A DNA stretch of 64,000 nt from Leucocoprinus leucothites (Eukaryota > Basidiomycota > Agaricomycetes > Agaricales > Agaricaceae), in the NCBI GenBank assembly GCA_013368445.1, contig JAACJO010000009.1, positions 62,001 to 126,000 on the forward strand, read 5' to 3'. The position numbers and the translations under genes were made by a program. The notes beneath the pieces are model-generated. The model saw nothing but the letters and a program-made list of their open reading frames with translations. It ran no database searches and was not told where the DNA came from. This document shows, one piece after another, positions 1 through 11,787 of the stretch (position 1 is the first letter of the stretch; every line of letters begins with the position of its first letter).

Positions 1-75
1 CTATTCATACCAGCCTCTGCTTCTCCTCCCTCCTCCTCCTCCTCCTCCCAATCACCAGTACCACCACCTCCTGCA

Positions 76-3000
76 TCAAAACCGCCGAAACCGACTCCCC
101 CCAATCCCATGTCTCCTCTCCCTCTCCCTCTCTCTATCATACATCGACTCTCCTCCATCTCTCTCTGCTCCTCCCACACCCGCCCCTCCCCCTCCGATCC
201 CACCGCCAATGGAGAGTTCCATACGTCCAATGACTTCTTCTGATCCTTGACTATACGTACTTGCCCCTCCTCCTGTGTAAGGGGAGTGAGGCGAGAGAGG
301 TGATGGGTGGGGTGAATACGAGGAGGGTCGTCGTTGTCGTGCGTCCTCGGATGATGTGGTGGTTCCTGTGGTTCCAGTGGAGGTAGATTGAGTGGAGGAT
401 TGAAAGGTCCGAAAGGAATGCCCCGTCCCTGTCGTTGCTCCAGCCTCCGTCCCACCGATCAACGGCGACAAAGGCGACAACAGCCCTCCACTACCACCTT
501 CTCCACCTCCTGCCGACAAAGGAGGCGTCCCACCATCAATATCAATCTCCACACTCGCAATACCACCACCACCAACTTCAACACCACTCCCCCGAGATGG
601 CGGTCGTTGACCAGGTACAAAACCCAACCCCAGACCAATCCGATCATCATACCCATAATGATACCTCCTCTCTCTCTCCCTCTCCAAATTCCAATCTCTC
701 TCCCCCACCTCCCCTCTCTCCCTCTCCCTCTCCCTCTCTCGTTCCCGTTCCCTCTCAATCTCAATCTCCCTCTCCCGCAACTGTGTTTCCCGCTCCCTTC
801 GTCGCCGCTCACGTTCCCTCTCACCACCACGTCCACTCAAACTAATGCCTTCAAGACTCTTGAGGAAAACCTCATTCATCCTTCTCAGCCTCTCCCCTAC
901 CTCTTCTTGATTCGTCAACATGGGACCACGTGCGGGTGAAGTAGGAGAGGTGGATATCTCGTACGCATGCTGCGCTTGGGCTTCCGAAGGGGTTGTATGA
1001 GATTGGGTACGGACATGTGAGGAAGTGGATGCAGGACGGGGAGAGGAAGATGAGAATCGGGGGAAAGCTGTTGTGGTAGTGGTAGGGTTTGGCGAGGTGG
1101 CTGCCGTCGCAGGTGCAGCTGGTGAAGGCGTCCCCGTTCCTATTCCCGGTCGTCCCAATGGACTCATCCTCAACACATTCACACTCGGCGGCGACGCCGA
1201 CAACCTCCCACTGATACCCACAGAAGGCGGAGACGTCGACCTTCTCCCTGCTCTTCCCTGCGCCTGTGCCTGCTGATAACGCATCTGCAACATTGTAGGT
1301 GAAACCACAGGTGACGTGCTCATACCACCACCACCACTAGCAGCGGCGGCGGTAGCGATAGTAGTACTCGTTCTAGTTGCGCCCTGATCAGGATTCGGCG
1401 AAAGCGGTGATCGTTCAAGGGGAGCATAACGTCCTGCAAACCTCGACCTTCTCTCACCCTCAACACCACCACTCTCATCCTCCACATCCTCCTGTTCATG
1501 CTCGCCACCACTAGCATAAGCCGCCCAATTACTAATTCCAGCTAACCCGAGTCCAATCCCAGGTAAACTGCCTAGAGGCTCACGATCACGTTCACGAGGG
1601 CCGTACATCACTGGCGGTAAGGGGGATACAGGTTGTTGTTGTTGAGATTGTGTGCGTGTATGCGTACGTGTACGAGAGGTAGAGCGGGATCGAGTTTCTT
1701 GGTATTCGCGTGCACGGCCAATAAGAGGTTTGCGTGAGTCGATTTCTTGTACAAAGATGGATATGTCGTCTTCGTCTGGGTTGGTGTGTAGATAGGGCTG
1801 TGAATATACAATGAGTGTGAATAAGAAATCGTGAATGATGAATGAGTAGACGGTTAGACTTACAGGTTTGCCAGCAGCATCTGGCGTCGCAGGCCTCTGC
1901 ACCCCTCCTGCTGCTGTCGCTCCCACTCCTGCTGGCACAGCACCCGCACCAGCTGGACCAATAGGCGCAGGTGCACCTCCTCCACTCGCATTACTCCCTA
2001 CACTGCCTACATTCCCAGGAGTGGCTGTAGCACTATATCTATGCCCAAAACTACTCGAGTACCGCTTCCTCGTAGAGGGTGGCATGGGTACCGGACTGCT
2101 CGGTCTCCCTCCATCACTCGGAAACGCCCTCGGTTCCCGGTCCACGTTAGTAGTCGATATAGTCGACAACGTACTCATCCTCCTCTCCCTCTCGCTGAAT
2201 GGCACACCACCGACGGGAGATGGAACAGTAGAGCCGTGTCGCCCCAGTCCAGCTGGGGCTGCGGCCATGGGATTCGATTGTGTACTTGACACTGAGGATG
2301 GTTGAGCTGACGATGATGTAGCAGCAGGAGGAGGGGCATGTGCGGATAAAGGTGATGGAGGTGGTGGTTGACCTGACCCTGGTGCTGCTGCTCCGAGGGG
2401 GATTTGCGTGTTTGAGCGGAGAGAGACAGATGGGGAAGAGTTGGACGGGGATCCAGAAACGACGACAGTGTTGGATTTAAATGGGTTGAGATTCTGTCTA
2501 CGAATCGGCAATGGACTGCTCGTCGCGGGCGGATTGGCAGTACTGCTCGCCAAGAAGGGGCCTTGACTAACAATCGAACTCGACGGGCTCGACGAGTTCA
2601 ACGACAACTTTCTCTGCCTAGGCGAGGTTGTCGGCGAGGGTGTAGTCGTTGGATGATGATGATGAGAGTGAGCACTAACGCTCTCCTTCCTCAACCTCGC
2701 AAGTGGATCCCTCGGCGATCCAACTACAGCATTCTTCAAGATAAACCTCTCCGCGATACTCTCGCTCGGCTCCTTGATAGGGGACTTTGTCGCTGGACTC
2801 CCTCTCCCGCCTGGATACACCATTCCAGGCCCAGGCGGCGAAACACTTCCACCAGGCACCCTCGCCGCCGCCGCCGCCACCGTCGTCGTCGGCGTCGTAG
2901 TGGAAGCAGCATTCGAACTCGACTTGTTCACCAACGTAGGCACAAACCCTTCTCCTGCATTCATCATCTCCCCTCCTACCACATCATCCAACACAAACCG

Positions 3001-3912
3001 ACTCGAAAGCACCGACTCTAGCTCATCAATCTCGAAATATGGATTCGCAAGATAGGTCACCGAAAACGTCAACGTTCCAGGTGGTAACTGCACGGGAGGA
3101 AACTCTTGCGTCCCTATCGGGATAGGCGAGAGAGTGGGAGCAGGACGTTGATGAAAGTCCAACGTGTTCCTCTGCGAACGCAAATGCTGTTGATAATACT
3201 GGTACTGTCGAATCCCACCGCTACTTGACGACGAGCTCGGAGATGTCCCCACTTTCGGTGGCCTCAACCGAAGCGATATCGAAAACGCCCCCGCACCACC
3301 ACTCGCTGCTCTAGCTGGTATCCGTCTCCTAATCCTCTTGTACAACCCCCACGTAGGCAACGTCCTCAATAACGTATATATACTCCGAAACAGCGCCATG
3401 CCGTGTTTGTATATCGACGGGGGAGCGGCATTCTCCACCAGCCCGCTTCCACCGGATAAGGAGACGGACCAGACTTCGAGAACGATGAGTTCCGGTGTTG
3501 GTTCGAGTGGTCTTCTCGTCGTGTTCGTAGGAGAAGAAGGCGAAGAGGGGGAGGAGGAAGAGGAAGGTGGGAGGTAAACCACAGCTTGGTTCGGTGAGAG
3601 TTCGGGGATGCAGAGCACCACTTCTAGTTCAAACGGTGGCGGTTTATGCCGTGTAATAGACTTGTATAAATCTCTAGCGTCTTTCGTGAACAAATCACTA
3701 TCCCGAGACTCCAGGTTAAACTACGCAGCACATGGCAAGGTGGTCAGTAAACAACGTGTGATAGCACACGACGTACTCACCCATTTATCCAGTCGGAGGG
3801 AATGAGAGTCGGCTGTGACTCTAGCATCGTGTACAAGAGAGAAGAGTTTGGTGTAAAAGTGGTAGGCTATCTGGTCGGTCTTTTGTTGCTGCTGCTCGAC
3901 CTCCATCATCAT
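76..3912 (-). CDS. ATG13: Autophagy-related protein 13 (Atg13), regulatory subunit of the Atg1 kinase complex
   Basis: Atg13 is the HORMA-domain adaptor of the Atg1 kinase complex that starts autophagosome formation in the cytosol. Three exons are seen: 3781-3912, 1864-3720 and 76-1797, with introns GTGAGT...TAG and GTAAGT...CAG, giving about 1,236 aa. The N-terminal HORMA region is recognisable: KTDQIAYHFYTKLFSLVHDA in exon 1, then DKW-FNLES spanning the first junction, then FTKDARDLYKSI and PPFELEVVLCIPEL. The rest is a very long Ser/Pro/Gly-rich disordered tail, as expected for Atg13 but larger than the yeast protein (about 740 aa). It includes an Arg-Glu dipeptide run near 690-770. The start ATG at 3912 is followed by a Met/Gln-rich leader. 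Family assignment is secure; the tail's exact end could be affected by an unseen last intron. Confidence 0.9.
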
Positions 3913-3980
3913 CGCCGTCGCATGTTAACCTAACTCGCATGTTCTATTTACGGGTCCCTCTCCTTGGGTTAAGGTCTCAT

Positions 3981-3996
3981 CTTATCTTATCTTATC
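3981..3996 (-). promoter_or_regulatory. Triple overlapping GATA-factor motif upstream of ATG13
   Basis: Three overlapping CTTATC hexamers (GATAAG on the minus strand) lie 69-84 nt upstream of the ATG13 start codon. GATAAG is the consensus of fungal nitrogen-catabolite GATA factors, which are known to control ATG genes in yeast. Seen directly as sequence; the regulatory role is inference. Confidence 0.5.
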
Positions 3997-4044
3997 TCTC
4001 CCACCCATCCCACATGTCATTGGCAGAACGTCGGCGTAAACTTG

Positions 4045-4227
4045 TTATCTGTTCACACTGATGATCCGAGGACCCAAGTCAATGACGAAACTGGTAAAGA
4101 TGACAAACACTGCACAGATGAGTAGATGAACTTTCCAATCGAGTTTATGACTATTTACTTTCAAGCCCGCAGGCTCACTCATTCCCAACCACCTTAAAGC
4201 GACTCCACTGTACCAGAATACTACCAT
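4045..4227 (-). CDS. Possible small hydrophobic protein (60 aa), unrecognised
   Basis: A 60-codon ATG-initiated frame on the minus strand has one good membrane segment near its C-terminus (HLLICAVFVIFTSFVIDLG). It lies in the gap upstream of ATG13. I do not recognise it. It contains a plausible GTAAAT...CAG intron that would change the ending. It may be a real small membrane protein or a chance frame. Confidence 0.2.
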   Translation of the reverse strand: MVVFWYSGVALRWLGMSEPAGLKVNSHKLDWKVHLLICAVFVIFTSFVIDLGPRIISVNR

Positions 4228-4953
4228 TCCAGCTTAGCCAGCTCCGCCTGACAGCTACTACCCTCCGGAAAAAGCCACCATGCCCTGCCAAATTTCCCAC
4301 CATCCCGTTCTCACCAGATATTATGTCCATCAATTCAAAGAATACAAGCTTATTTTAAAAATGACAGGATATTCCCGTCGGCAATTCTATAATCAAGCCG
4401 CCTTTCAAGTCAATAATTCTCTTCTCCTCCACCAAATACGAACATCTACACAATACATGTATCTCTCTCCCGTCTTTAGCTTTAAACCTCACCAATCCAT
4501 TCTTTTATTCTCAGCAGCACGGTACTTTTCCTGCAACCCAGTAAACGATTATAGCAACCTACTATTTTAAATCAACCTGAACGAGCTCACCGAGTACAGT
4601 CATGTCAATGCGGACTTAATTATACCCAGTGGAGAAACGGGACACTCAATATTCGGATGGGAGAATGACTAGAAAAAGAGGGCAGGACGAATATAGATAT
4701 AGGAAAGTCAATGCAGGAATAGCATCAGATTGGTAGGCTACAGGAATTGTGAGCGCATGGGTGATGGCACTGAACAGGGTAGGAAGATTGTGACCACCGC
4801 CGGAACGCCGCTCCGTTGCGTGGAAATCCGCCATAGGTTCACCGGTCACCTCTTAATTCTAGTGAACAGTCCCAAATTTGCACAGCAACTTGGAAATGGT
4901 GTCTCCAAATCAGCCCTAGATTTAAATATTAAAATACAGCATGTTACAAATGA
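4228..4953. other. Intergenic, no gene seen
   Basis: AT-richer stretch between the small ORF and the 3' end of the F-box gene. A few short frames occur on both strands without motifs or splice support. It probably holds the F-box gene terminator and distal ATG13 upstream sequence. Confidence 0.4.
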
Positions 4954-6300
4954 CTACAACTGCACCCCAATATCGGATAACAAATATTTATTATCCCTCC
5001 CATACCCCAAAGCAACTGAACTATCAACCCAACCAAGCATATTATCATCCGGCAACAACAAATGCGGAGTCTCCTTTGCATGAAACGTCTCCGCCCCACG
5101 AATACCCAGTTTCACAATCGGAATCACTTTCACATAATTATCCGCCAACAGATGAAGCGCGTCTCGATACGTCGAGCCCGGGTCATTTAACAAAAGAACT
5201 CGCAGAGATAACGATTTGTTCAAAATCGATGGCCAGACAAACTGATCATCTGCCGGAATCTCGGTAGGCGTTTCGTATATCGAAGCTTCACGCCGAGTCT
5301 CGAGGTGAAACACCTCAAGTTTCGGAGCCTCTATCCTCCTCAGGCTCCGAAGAACATTTCTCCCACAGGCACTGAGACTCAGTGCCCGCATATTGGGAAC
5401 GCAAATAGCAGGTCCGTTATACCCGACCTGCATCTTGGCTTTTATCCGCACAGTAACCGCAAAAGTACATGATTGGAGAAGCCAAAAGACTTCTTCAGTA
5501 GAAATGGGGTATGATAAGTCGAGGTGGAGAAGTTGTAACCAGGGTAAGGTGGGCATGGCTCGTTGGATGGTTGTGCTATTTCCAAAGCCGAGTAACTTCA
5601 ACCTGCGCAAAGCAGTCAACCCACGTAGAGCGTGAAATATTTCATCGTCAATTTCCTGACCGCACTGAGTGGCCAGCTCAACCTCTTCCAACCGATCAGC
5701 GCACGAAAATGGTATCTTCACAAAGGACTCAGCGGAAATCGAGTCGGTAACAAAAACCTTGAAGCGCCGGCATCTTTGGATGTGGCAGCAGAGCGCCTCG
5801 AGTGAATCAGCCAGGGTGGTGTAGGAGATACCCGGGTTGGTCTGTGGACTAACGCACGGGTAGCTTTGATGAAGGTCTCCAGCTCCCCAGAGGTCGACGT
5901 CGACAAGAGCTGGATCAGATCGCTCGGCAATAAGACGAAAGAGCGGCGCCGGTGGGTAATCCTCCGTGAGGTCCGTGACGATATTTGCCCATAGACTGGG
6001 CATATCTTGCATAACACCCCGCCATCGACGGCACACGGATGATAAGCGGACTCTGCACGAATACGATGGTGTACGGCGTTGATAGGTGCGTAATTTGTCG
6101 AGTGGTTCGATGAAAAGAATGAATATTTCTTTGAGGATATCATCAGGAAGTAAATGTATTGAAGCGTCTGCCAGAGACCTGGGTTTGCGTTAGTTGTGGG
6201 TGACCAAAGGACCCTAATATACTCACATCTAATTTGGAGAGGGAAGAAGGGAGAAGAAACAGGAGAACAAAGAGAAGAAGAAGTTTTAAAGGGTAACAAG
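4954..6300 (-). CDS. F-box domain protein, 5' end unresolved
   Basis: F-box proteins are substrate receptors of SCF ubiquitin ligases. The large exon (about 4954-6167) opens with a typical basidiomycete F-box: LLPDDILKEIFILF, then SCRVRLSSVCRRWRGVM and PSLWANIV. About 330 residues follow with a leucine-rich-like pattern (LTALRRLKLLGFG, LPWLQLLHLDLSY, MRALSLSACGRNVL), as in the large family of mushroom F-box/LRR-like proteins. An intron at 6168-6226 (GTGAGT...CAG, 59 nt) joins an upstream open frame ending PFFPLQIR, which has no convincing ATG, so the N-terminus needs at least one more exon. The substrate is unknown. The family as a whole is heavily expanded in Agaricomycetes. Confidence 0.75.
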
Positions 6301-7500
6301 CTGGGGTTAACGAGTGAATTACTAGCAATCAGCGATAAATATCCATCTCGGAGGCGGACTCTGAAATGATCTCAACGCCCAATACTTGTTCTCTTCCCGA
6401 GGTTCCCTGGCCCTTATTGTTCAAGCGCCACAAAGACTTCATTTACTGACTCCGGCGGAGCATACGTGCGTTCCCTAGAGTGCTATGATAACCGGTTTCT
6501 TGTCCTAAGCACTATAATAAGCTGAGAAGAAGTATTTTTCCCACTACGGCCGAACTACGAGCATTGTACTTGTGACTTGATTTGGGCATGTTATTAGGAC
6601 ACGTGGGCGCTTTGATGCTTCTTACAATTCCAAAACTCTATCACCAGCGTTTGACAAAGAGCAACCAATTGAATGTCAAAAGGGCGTCCCTTAAACGTCC
6701 GTTTTTGTCAGGATTTGATGCTTGTTATGGCTGATTACTGGCCGATCTATCAGAATCTGTCCGAACCACAGGCTGCTTTATTGTAAGAATTCAATGACTC
6801 TTTGCATTCCTTGCTACGGTGACCAAAGCATCACCTACTAAGGAGGTGCGTTATCTGAACCACCCACAAATGTTCTTCAGCAATCGATTTCTGCATAATA
6901 TTAATCGTTACTCGAAGTCGCCCTCATAGCATCTTAAGTACCATAGCTCTGGAGCTTATTCCCACTCACCAGCATCAGCTCACTTTCAGATCTCCGGGAA
7001 GTATTTATACCCTGTCATTGAAAAACAATGGGCGCCGACGACCTCACCGGAATCGGAGGTGAAGGCGCTCATAGAAGCGCCTAAGGTAGGAAGGGAGATG
7101 ATTTCAGGTCATTTTGTAAAAATAATCCATATCACACGAGGCTTCAATGCGGACGCTAGAAGTCGATGGTTCAGTGAGAGGCCTTGAGGTTGAGTTTCTC
7201 ATGATCCACGGAAAGAGGGAATGTGACACTGTCTTGTCTTTTCGTCTTCGTAAGCCGACTTCTCCTCAAAACCGCCTTGGACTTCTTCAAGAAAAAGTGA
7301 GAGTGTGTGCGTTGTTTCAAGTATGGGTTGATCCGAGGAGGAACAGCTAGGAAGCAGCAAGGAAGCGAGAACATAAGATTATTCTGGGTGTGTCGAGCAC
7401 TTGACGTGTTACATAATCAATACATTACTACCAATGTCACAAATACCCCTTTTTCCCTTCTAGTTCTTAACCCAGGACTATCACTATCTCCGGAGCGGCC
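6301..7500. other. Divergent intergenic region, no gene seen
   Basis: About 1.2 kb between the minus-strand F-box gene and the plus-strand ECM14 gene. It presumably holds both promoters and perhaps the first small exon of the F-box gene. No RNA gene, repeat or conserved frame was recognised. Confidence 0.4.
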
Positions 7501-9444
7501 ATGGCCTCTGGCCTTTTCGCGCATTTCTCACAAATATATTCTATCTTACTCGTTATCGTTATCGCTCTTGCAGATGAACAGGTCATATTCGATGAGAATG
7601 CCTCTATCGGAGGGACCCATACAACTGGAACTCTCAGGCGCTTCATGGTGAACAATGAACAGCAGAGAGAACGAATACTGGACCTGGCAACTGTACGCCC
7701 TTGTTGTTCTGTCGGACAGTATAATTTAACCTTTCTTTCTTGTAGGAAATCAATGCCGATGTCTGGCAGCTTGCTAACTCCCACATTGATATCTACGCTC
7801 CCGCGCACAATGAACCACTCCCCGACGAGCTTATGAACATACACCATACCTCCTCGAATATTACAACACAACCTCAAACATTTCGTCCTTCTTCCCCTGC
7901 CGATTGGGATCTTGCCTCTTTCACAAACTCCACCTTCCACCAAAACTATCACCCTCTGTATGAAATTGATGGATTTATCCAAGAACTCGCTAGACTTCAT
8001 CCGGATCTTGTGCGGCTTCACAATATCGGTCACAGCGCTGAGGGAAGAGAGATGATTGCCATGACCTTTTCAGCACCATCTACCAACTCGACGTTGCGTG
8101 GTCTTCCGGGTCCCGGGAAACTGGGCTTCGTGATAGTTGGAGCGCAACATGCGCGTGAAGTGCGTCGCCTCTCCATGTTTCCATGCCCAATCTTTTGAAA
8201 CTGTCCTCAGTGGGTTGCAACAGCAACATCAATGTACATTGCACATGCCCTTGTCGCGAATTCATCCGAACCTAGGTCGCTTCGACACCTCCTTGACAAC
8301 TTCGTGCGCAATATCACCCTGTCACACGACCAATCTAGCCTGAATTATCCCTTCATCTAGGACTTTCACATCGTCCCAGCCCCGAACCCGGATGGGTATG
8401 CTTATACCTGGGAGGCTGACCGCTACTGGTGCATCTAGCTCGACTCTTTCGTCATCCGAAGCGCTAATGTGATGTAGGTACAAGAATCGCCAGGTTGTCG
8501 GGCCTCACTCGAAGTGCGTCGGAGTGGATATGAACAGGTGTGCTGATTGCCTGACAGCTTATTATTGGTTCTTGACATGCTGATGGCTTGGCTGATCCAT
8601 CTAGGAATTGGGTGGGCGCCTGTAAGGAAGCTGTTGAACCCGCCTGACGCTGACGTCGTATCTTCTCTCTAGGGGTATAAGTGGAAGCCTACGGTAGGCC
8701 ATGTTCCGAGGATAGCGGGGCCAGGTACTTTGCGTCCTAAGCTCCCAGCTGACCCCTGCTCGTTCTGGTTCCCTGGCCATCGACCTTTCGAAGCGCCTGA
8801 GGTAAACAACATCGCAAATTTCGTCACTACATTGCCCAATTTAGTCGGTTTCCTGGATCTGCGCAGCTATGGACAAATGCGTGAGTTCGTTTACAGTTTC
8901 CTTTCCGACCACTCAATTTCCGAGTGTTCAGTTTCATCGCCATTTTCGTACACATGCAAGAAACTCCCAAAAGACGCAGAAGATCTGATTGAAGCTGCTA
9001 CTGGAGCGGCAAACGCACTAAGATCCGTACACGGAACGCAATTCGAGGTGAAGAATTTCATCTAGTTTCCCCTGATCGTTTGGTTTAGAAGAATTTCCCA
9101 GACCGGTGCACTTTGTTATCTTGTTTACAAGGCACCGGGGAATATCGTCGATTGGATGTATAGGGTGTCTCGCATCAAGTTCTCTTATGTAGCGCACCTC
9201 CGGGATACAGGAACAGTAAGTTCACGCTTCGCTGTCGGTTTGTTGAGGGTTCCGTTAATGTTCCTTGTCAGTATGGGTTTTCATTGCCTGAAACCTGGAT
9301 CCAACCTGTTGGTGAAGAAACTGCCAAGATGGTTGAGTATCTATCCAAATTCATCTCATCACGTATCAAACGTGAGGGTTTGCTACTTCTTGACTTGCGT
9401 ATTCAACCCGACTAAAATCATCCATAGGTAAAGCGCGATCCTGA
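7501..9444 (+). CDS. ECM14: ECM14-type inactive metallocarboxypeptidase (peptidase family M14 pseudoenzyme)
   Basis: Secreted or vacuolar M14 carboxypeptidase-like protein linked to cell-wall biogenesis in yeast. Eleven exons are predicted (7501-7692, 7746-8159, 8211-8303, 8361-8428, 8478-8537, 8605-8611, 8673-8880, 8932-9047, 9102-9215, 9272-9371, 9428-9444); the total is 1,389 nt, exactly in frame, 462 aa. A signal peptide (IYSILLVIVIALA) and a propeptide with VWQLANSHIDIYAP precede the M14 fold: GAQHAREWVA (zinc His and Glu), DMNRNWGYKW (Asn/Arg pair), DPCSFWFPGHRPFEAPE, SPFSYTCK, TGALCYLVYKAPGNIVDWMY and HLRDTGTYGF. The third zinc ligand is Arg (LDLRSYGQ where active enzymes have His). 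The catalytic Glu before LRDTG is His. Both fit the known inactivity of the ECM14 group. One exon is only 7 nt long. Confidence 0.9.
8605..8611 (+). other. 7-nt microexon of the ECM14 gene
   Basis: Sequence GAATTGG is flanked by an upstream CATCTAG acceptor and a downstream GTGGGC donor. It completes the Arg of DMNR and supplies Asn-Trp, joining to GYKWKP in the next exon. Without it the invariant M14 segment NRNWGYKW cannot be assembled in frame. Confidence 0.75.
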
Positions 9445-9858
9445 TTCATTGAGCCTGGAATTTCAACATATGTTTTCTTTTTGCTTGTATTTAATTATGG
9501 AGATACATGTGTCTGGGACTCTTTTGATAAACTTGCCTATTTACGACTAGAGTCGAGCGCTGGCGGTTCTTTTGGTGGGATTTTTAAGGGGTAAATTATA
9601 TGATCCGAGTTCTAGCGCTTGCTTAAGATTCGCCGCAGTCTGTCGGTCTACCGGTCTGAATCTTTGTTAGGCCGCTACGGCGTGGATGTCGTGCTCAGTT
9701 CATGCAATAACCCTTCGAACTAGGTCGTACCATTGCTCACAGGGAAGTCACTAGCTCGTGTAAGAACCACTCAATATATGCGCAAGGGCGTAGGTATAGA
9801 TAGAGTACAAAGAGCACAAGAAACTGGTATAACTAAAGCATATAGCTTACTGCCCTGG
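9445..9858. other. Convergent intergenic region, no gene seen
   Basis: About 0.4 kb between the 3' ends of ECM14 (+) and the next gene (-). It should hold both terminators. Nothing else was recognised. Confidence 0.4.
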
Positions 9859-11394
9859 TCACAAGGTCTTATTGGTATCACCCTCCTTATGACCGTCAAC
9901 GTCAACTAGCATAAAATCGCTCATCCTGGTAAAGGCCGACCTAGACCCACGCTCGTCCCTTCCATACCTAGGTATCCTAGTTATCCCCGTGCCCCCGGAA
10001 TCAGGTGAAGCGGTTATAGCTTTGCCGAAACTCATGCGCCTAGTCCCACGAATAGGGGAAGCGATGCTCATACGAAACGGCTGGTCGTGACGTTTGATTC
10101 GGTCGAGCTTTGGCGTAGATATGTACAAAGGACCATCCGACAGACCAATCTGAGGCACGTCCTGAATGCGGGTGAACTTGGAGGACGAACGATAGCGGGC
10201 TCTGGTATTCGCCAGGGACCTGTCGATGATAGCAGTCTTGACGATGACTTTACCGGTATCAGGAGAAGAAGCAGTGGGCTCATGGTTGAACATGAGCCCC
10301 CGCCTGGACAGAGCCCTCATGGTGCGGCGTTGAGTCGGAGATGCGTCATTGATATTATCGTAGAGCCTTGTAAGCATCAGCGGGGCCTTGATACGACGTA
10401 CGGTGGGAGTGATCATCTCGAACTCGGCAGACGAGACCGAGGTCCTTCTTTTCTTTGCAGCGCGGAAAACATCTTCATCGACGTCGGTTTCTGAACAAGC
10501 TCCAAGCATATCGTGCCTCTCCACCTCATCGCCCTCCTCTTCATCTTCCTCTCGTAACATTGCAAGCTTCGTTGGACTCATGATAGCCGCGATATCGGCA
10601 TGTCCGACGCGTCTCCTCAGCCTTGCCTCGCTAATCATAGCCAACGGGCTCGTCGGGGGGCTGATAGCTCGGAGATCCAAGTGAGCTAGAAATTCGACAT
10701 TCGTAGCTTTGCCAAACTCTTGTCGTCCTCGGCTCTTTGTCCTCTTCAGTGGTGCGCCCGGAACAGAAACTGCGTCAATGCTCTTCACTATTCCAACAAG
10801 CCTCTCCACCTCCCTTCGAATATCACTATGGTCGCGGGGCTCATTCAGATTAATCTTAAGGGCGTCAGGGAGACGGCCGTTCATCTCCTGGGCCACCTCA
10901 ATAATGCGATCTGGGGGCATAGTAAGCAGGTCCTCATGGCAGCAGAAAGGAAGCTTAAGGAGGGTGTTGATTACGACGGCGTCGACGCTATGGTCCGAGC
11001 TTTGGAGTGCCATGCAAGGGACTGGTGGGGTATGCTGTTGATCAGGGGAAACCATGTCGTAGGTATACTGTCCTGCATCTGGGGTATCAAGCTCGGACAT
11101 TGGAGATGTAGCGACATCAGATGAGAGAGGGGGGGTGTTGACGAGAGGGTCCGTGATGAACCCAGAGTCCATATCATGTTCGTTGACATGGGACCGCTTG
11201 TTCCCCGTGCTAGCAGCACTGGGCTTCAAGGCCTCGAACCTGAAGAAGAAACGACGAATAGGCGTCTTGAGGCTTTTACCAGGGCGAGTAAGACCGCTGC
11301 CACGACTGACGATAGACGTGGCTGACTTCTCTGGCTGGATAGCGTTCTCGGATTTCGAGACTTGGGCTGCCAGATATGCCTTAGTCGCAGTCAT
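9859..11394 (-). CDS. Uncharacterised Ser/Arg-rich protein, possibly nuclear
   Basis: A single open exon of 511 codons from ATG at 11394. An upstream in-frame extension lacks an ATG, so MTATKAYLAAQ is taken as the start. I do not recognise the family. Visible features are a helical block near residues 120-220 (VVINTLLKLPFCCHEDLL, PPDRIIEVAQEMNGRLPDAL, DIRREVERLVGIVKSIDAV), an acidic run (REEDEEEGDEVE), a basic patch AAKKRRTS, and repeated SP/TP sites (PTSP, IMSPTK, ITPTVRR, TASPDSG). This composition suggests a phosphorylated nuclear or cell-cycle protein; that is inference only. Codon use and openness make it a convincing gene. Confidence 0.7.
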   Translation of the reverse strand: MTATKAYLAAQVSKSENAIQPEKSATSIVSRGSGLTRPGKSLKTPIRRFFFRFEALKPSAASTGNKRSHVNEHDMDSGFITDPLVNTPPLSSDVATSPMSELDTPDAGQYTYDMVSPDQQHTPPVPCMALQSSDHSVDAVVINTLLKLPFCCHEDLLTMPPDRIIEVAQEMNGRLPDALKINLNEPRDHSDIRREVERLVGIVKSIDAVSVPGAPLKRTKSRGRQEFGKATNVEFLAHLDLRAISPPTSPLAMISEARLRRRVGHADIAAIMSPTKLAMLREEDEEEGDEVERHDMLGACSETDVDEDVFRAAKKRRTSVSSAEFEMITPTVRRIKAPLMLTRLYDNINDASPTQRRTMRALSRRGLMFNHEPTASSPDTGKVIVKTAIIDRSLANTRARYRSSSKFTRIQDVPQIGLSDGPLYISTPKLDRIKRHDQPFRMSIASPIRGTRRMSFGKAITASPDSGGTGITRIPRYGRDERGSRSAFTRMSDFMLVDVDGHKEGDTNKTL

Positions 11395-11787
11395 GGAGAG
11401 GAGAGCGTTGTGAAAGAAAGTGGATGACGAGAGAGTGAAGAAGCGAGTGAGAGCGATACAATGGGAGCCTAAGTTGAGACTCTCGTTGATATAAGAGATG
11501 CTAAAGGGGCTGGTTGCGATCAAGACGATCGAAGCCTGTGTAGCAGGACTGGATTTGAATCCCCTGGGTCTGAGGTGGGCTGAGCGAACGTTCGATCCAT
11601 CAGTATGCTCAAGAATTCACAGTTTACCCAACGCGACGGTGCTCCGAGTTGCATTCGACAATTTGGACATATGAACGCTAAAGTTGAACAGATCGAAGGA
11701 TCAGCCAACGGGACCAGCATTGGAGATTGTAACCCTCCATGTGATTAAAATAGAATATTCACCTAGTCTGAAAGCCAAACTAAGCAT
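11395..11787. other. Intergenic, no gene seen
   Basis: About 0.4 kb between the start of the preceding minus-strand gene and the stop of the CtIP/Ctp1 gene. It should hold the promoter of the former. A sequence near 11550 resembles a tRNA T-loop only weakly. Confidence 0.4.

Noticed and set aside
388..3577. Several plus-strand open frames of 80-180 codons
   Set aside because: They are antisense shadows of the Ser/Pro/Gly-rich ATG13 tail and have repetitive composition without motifs.
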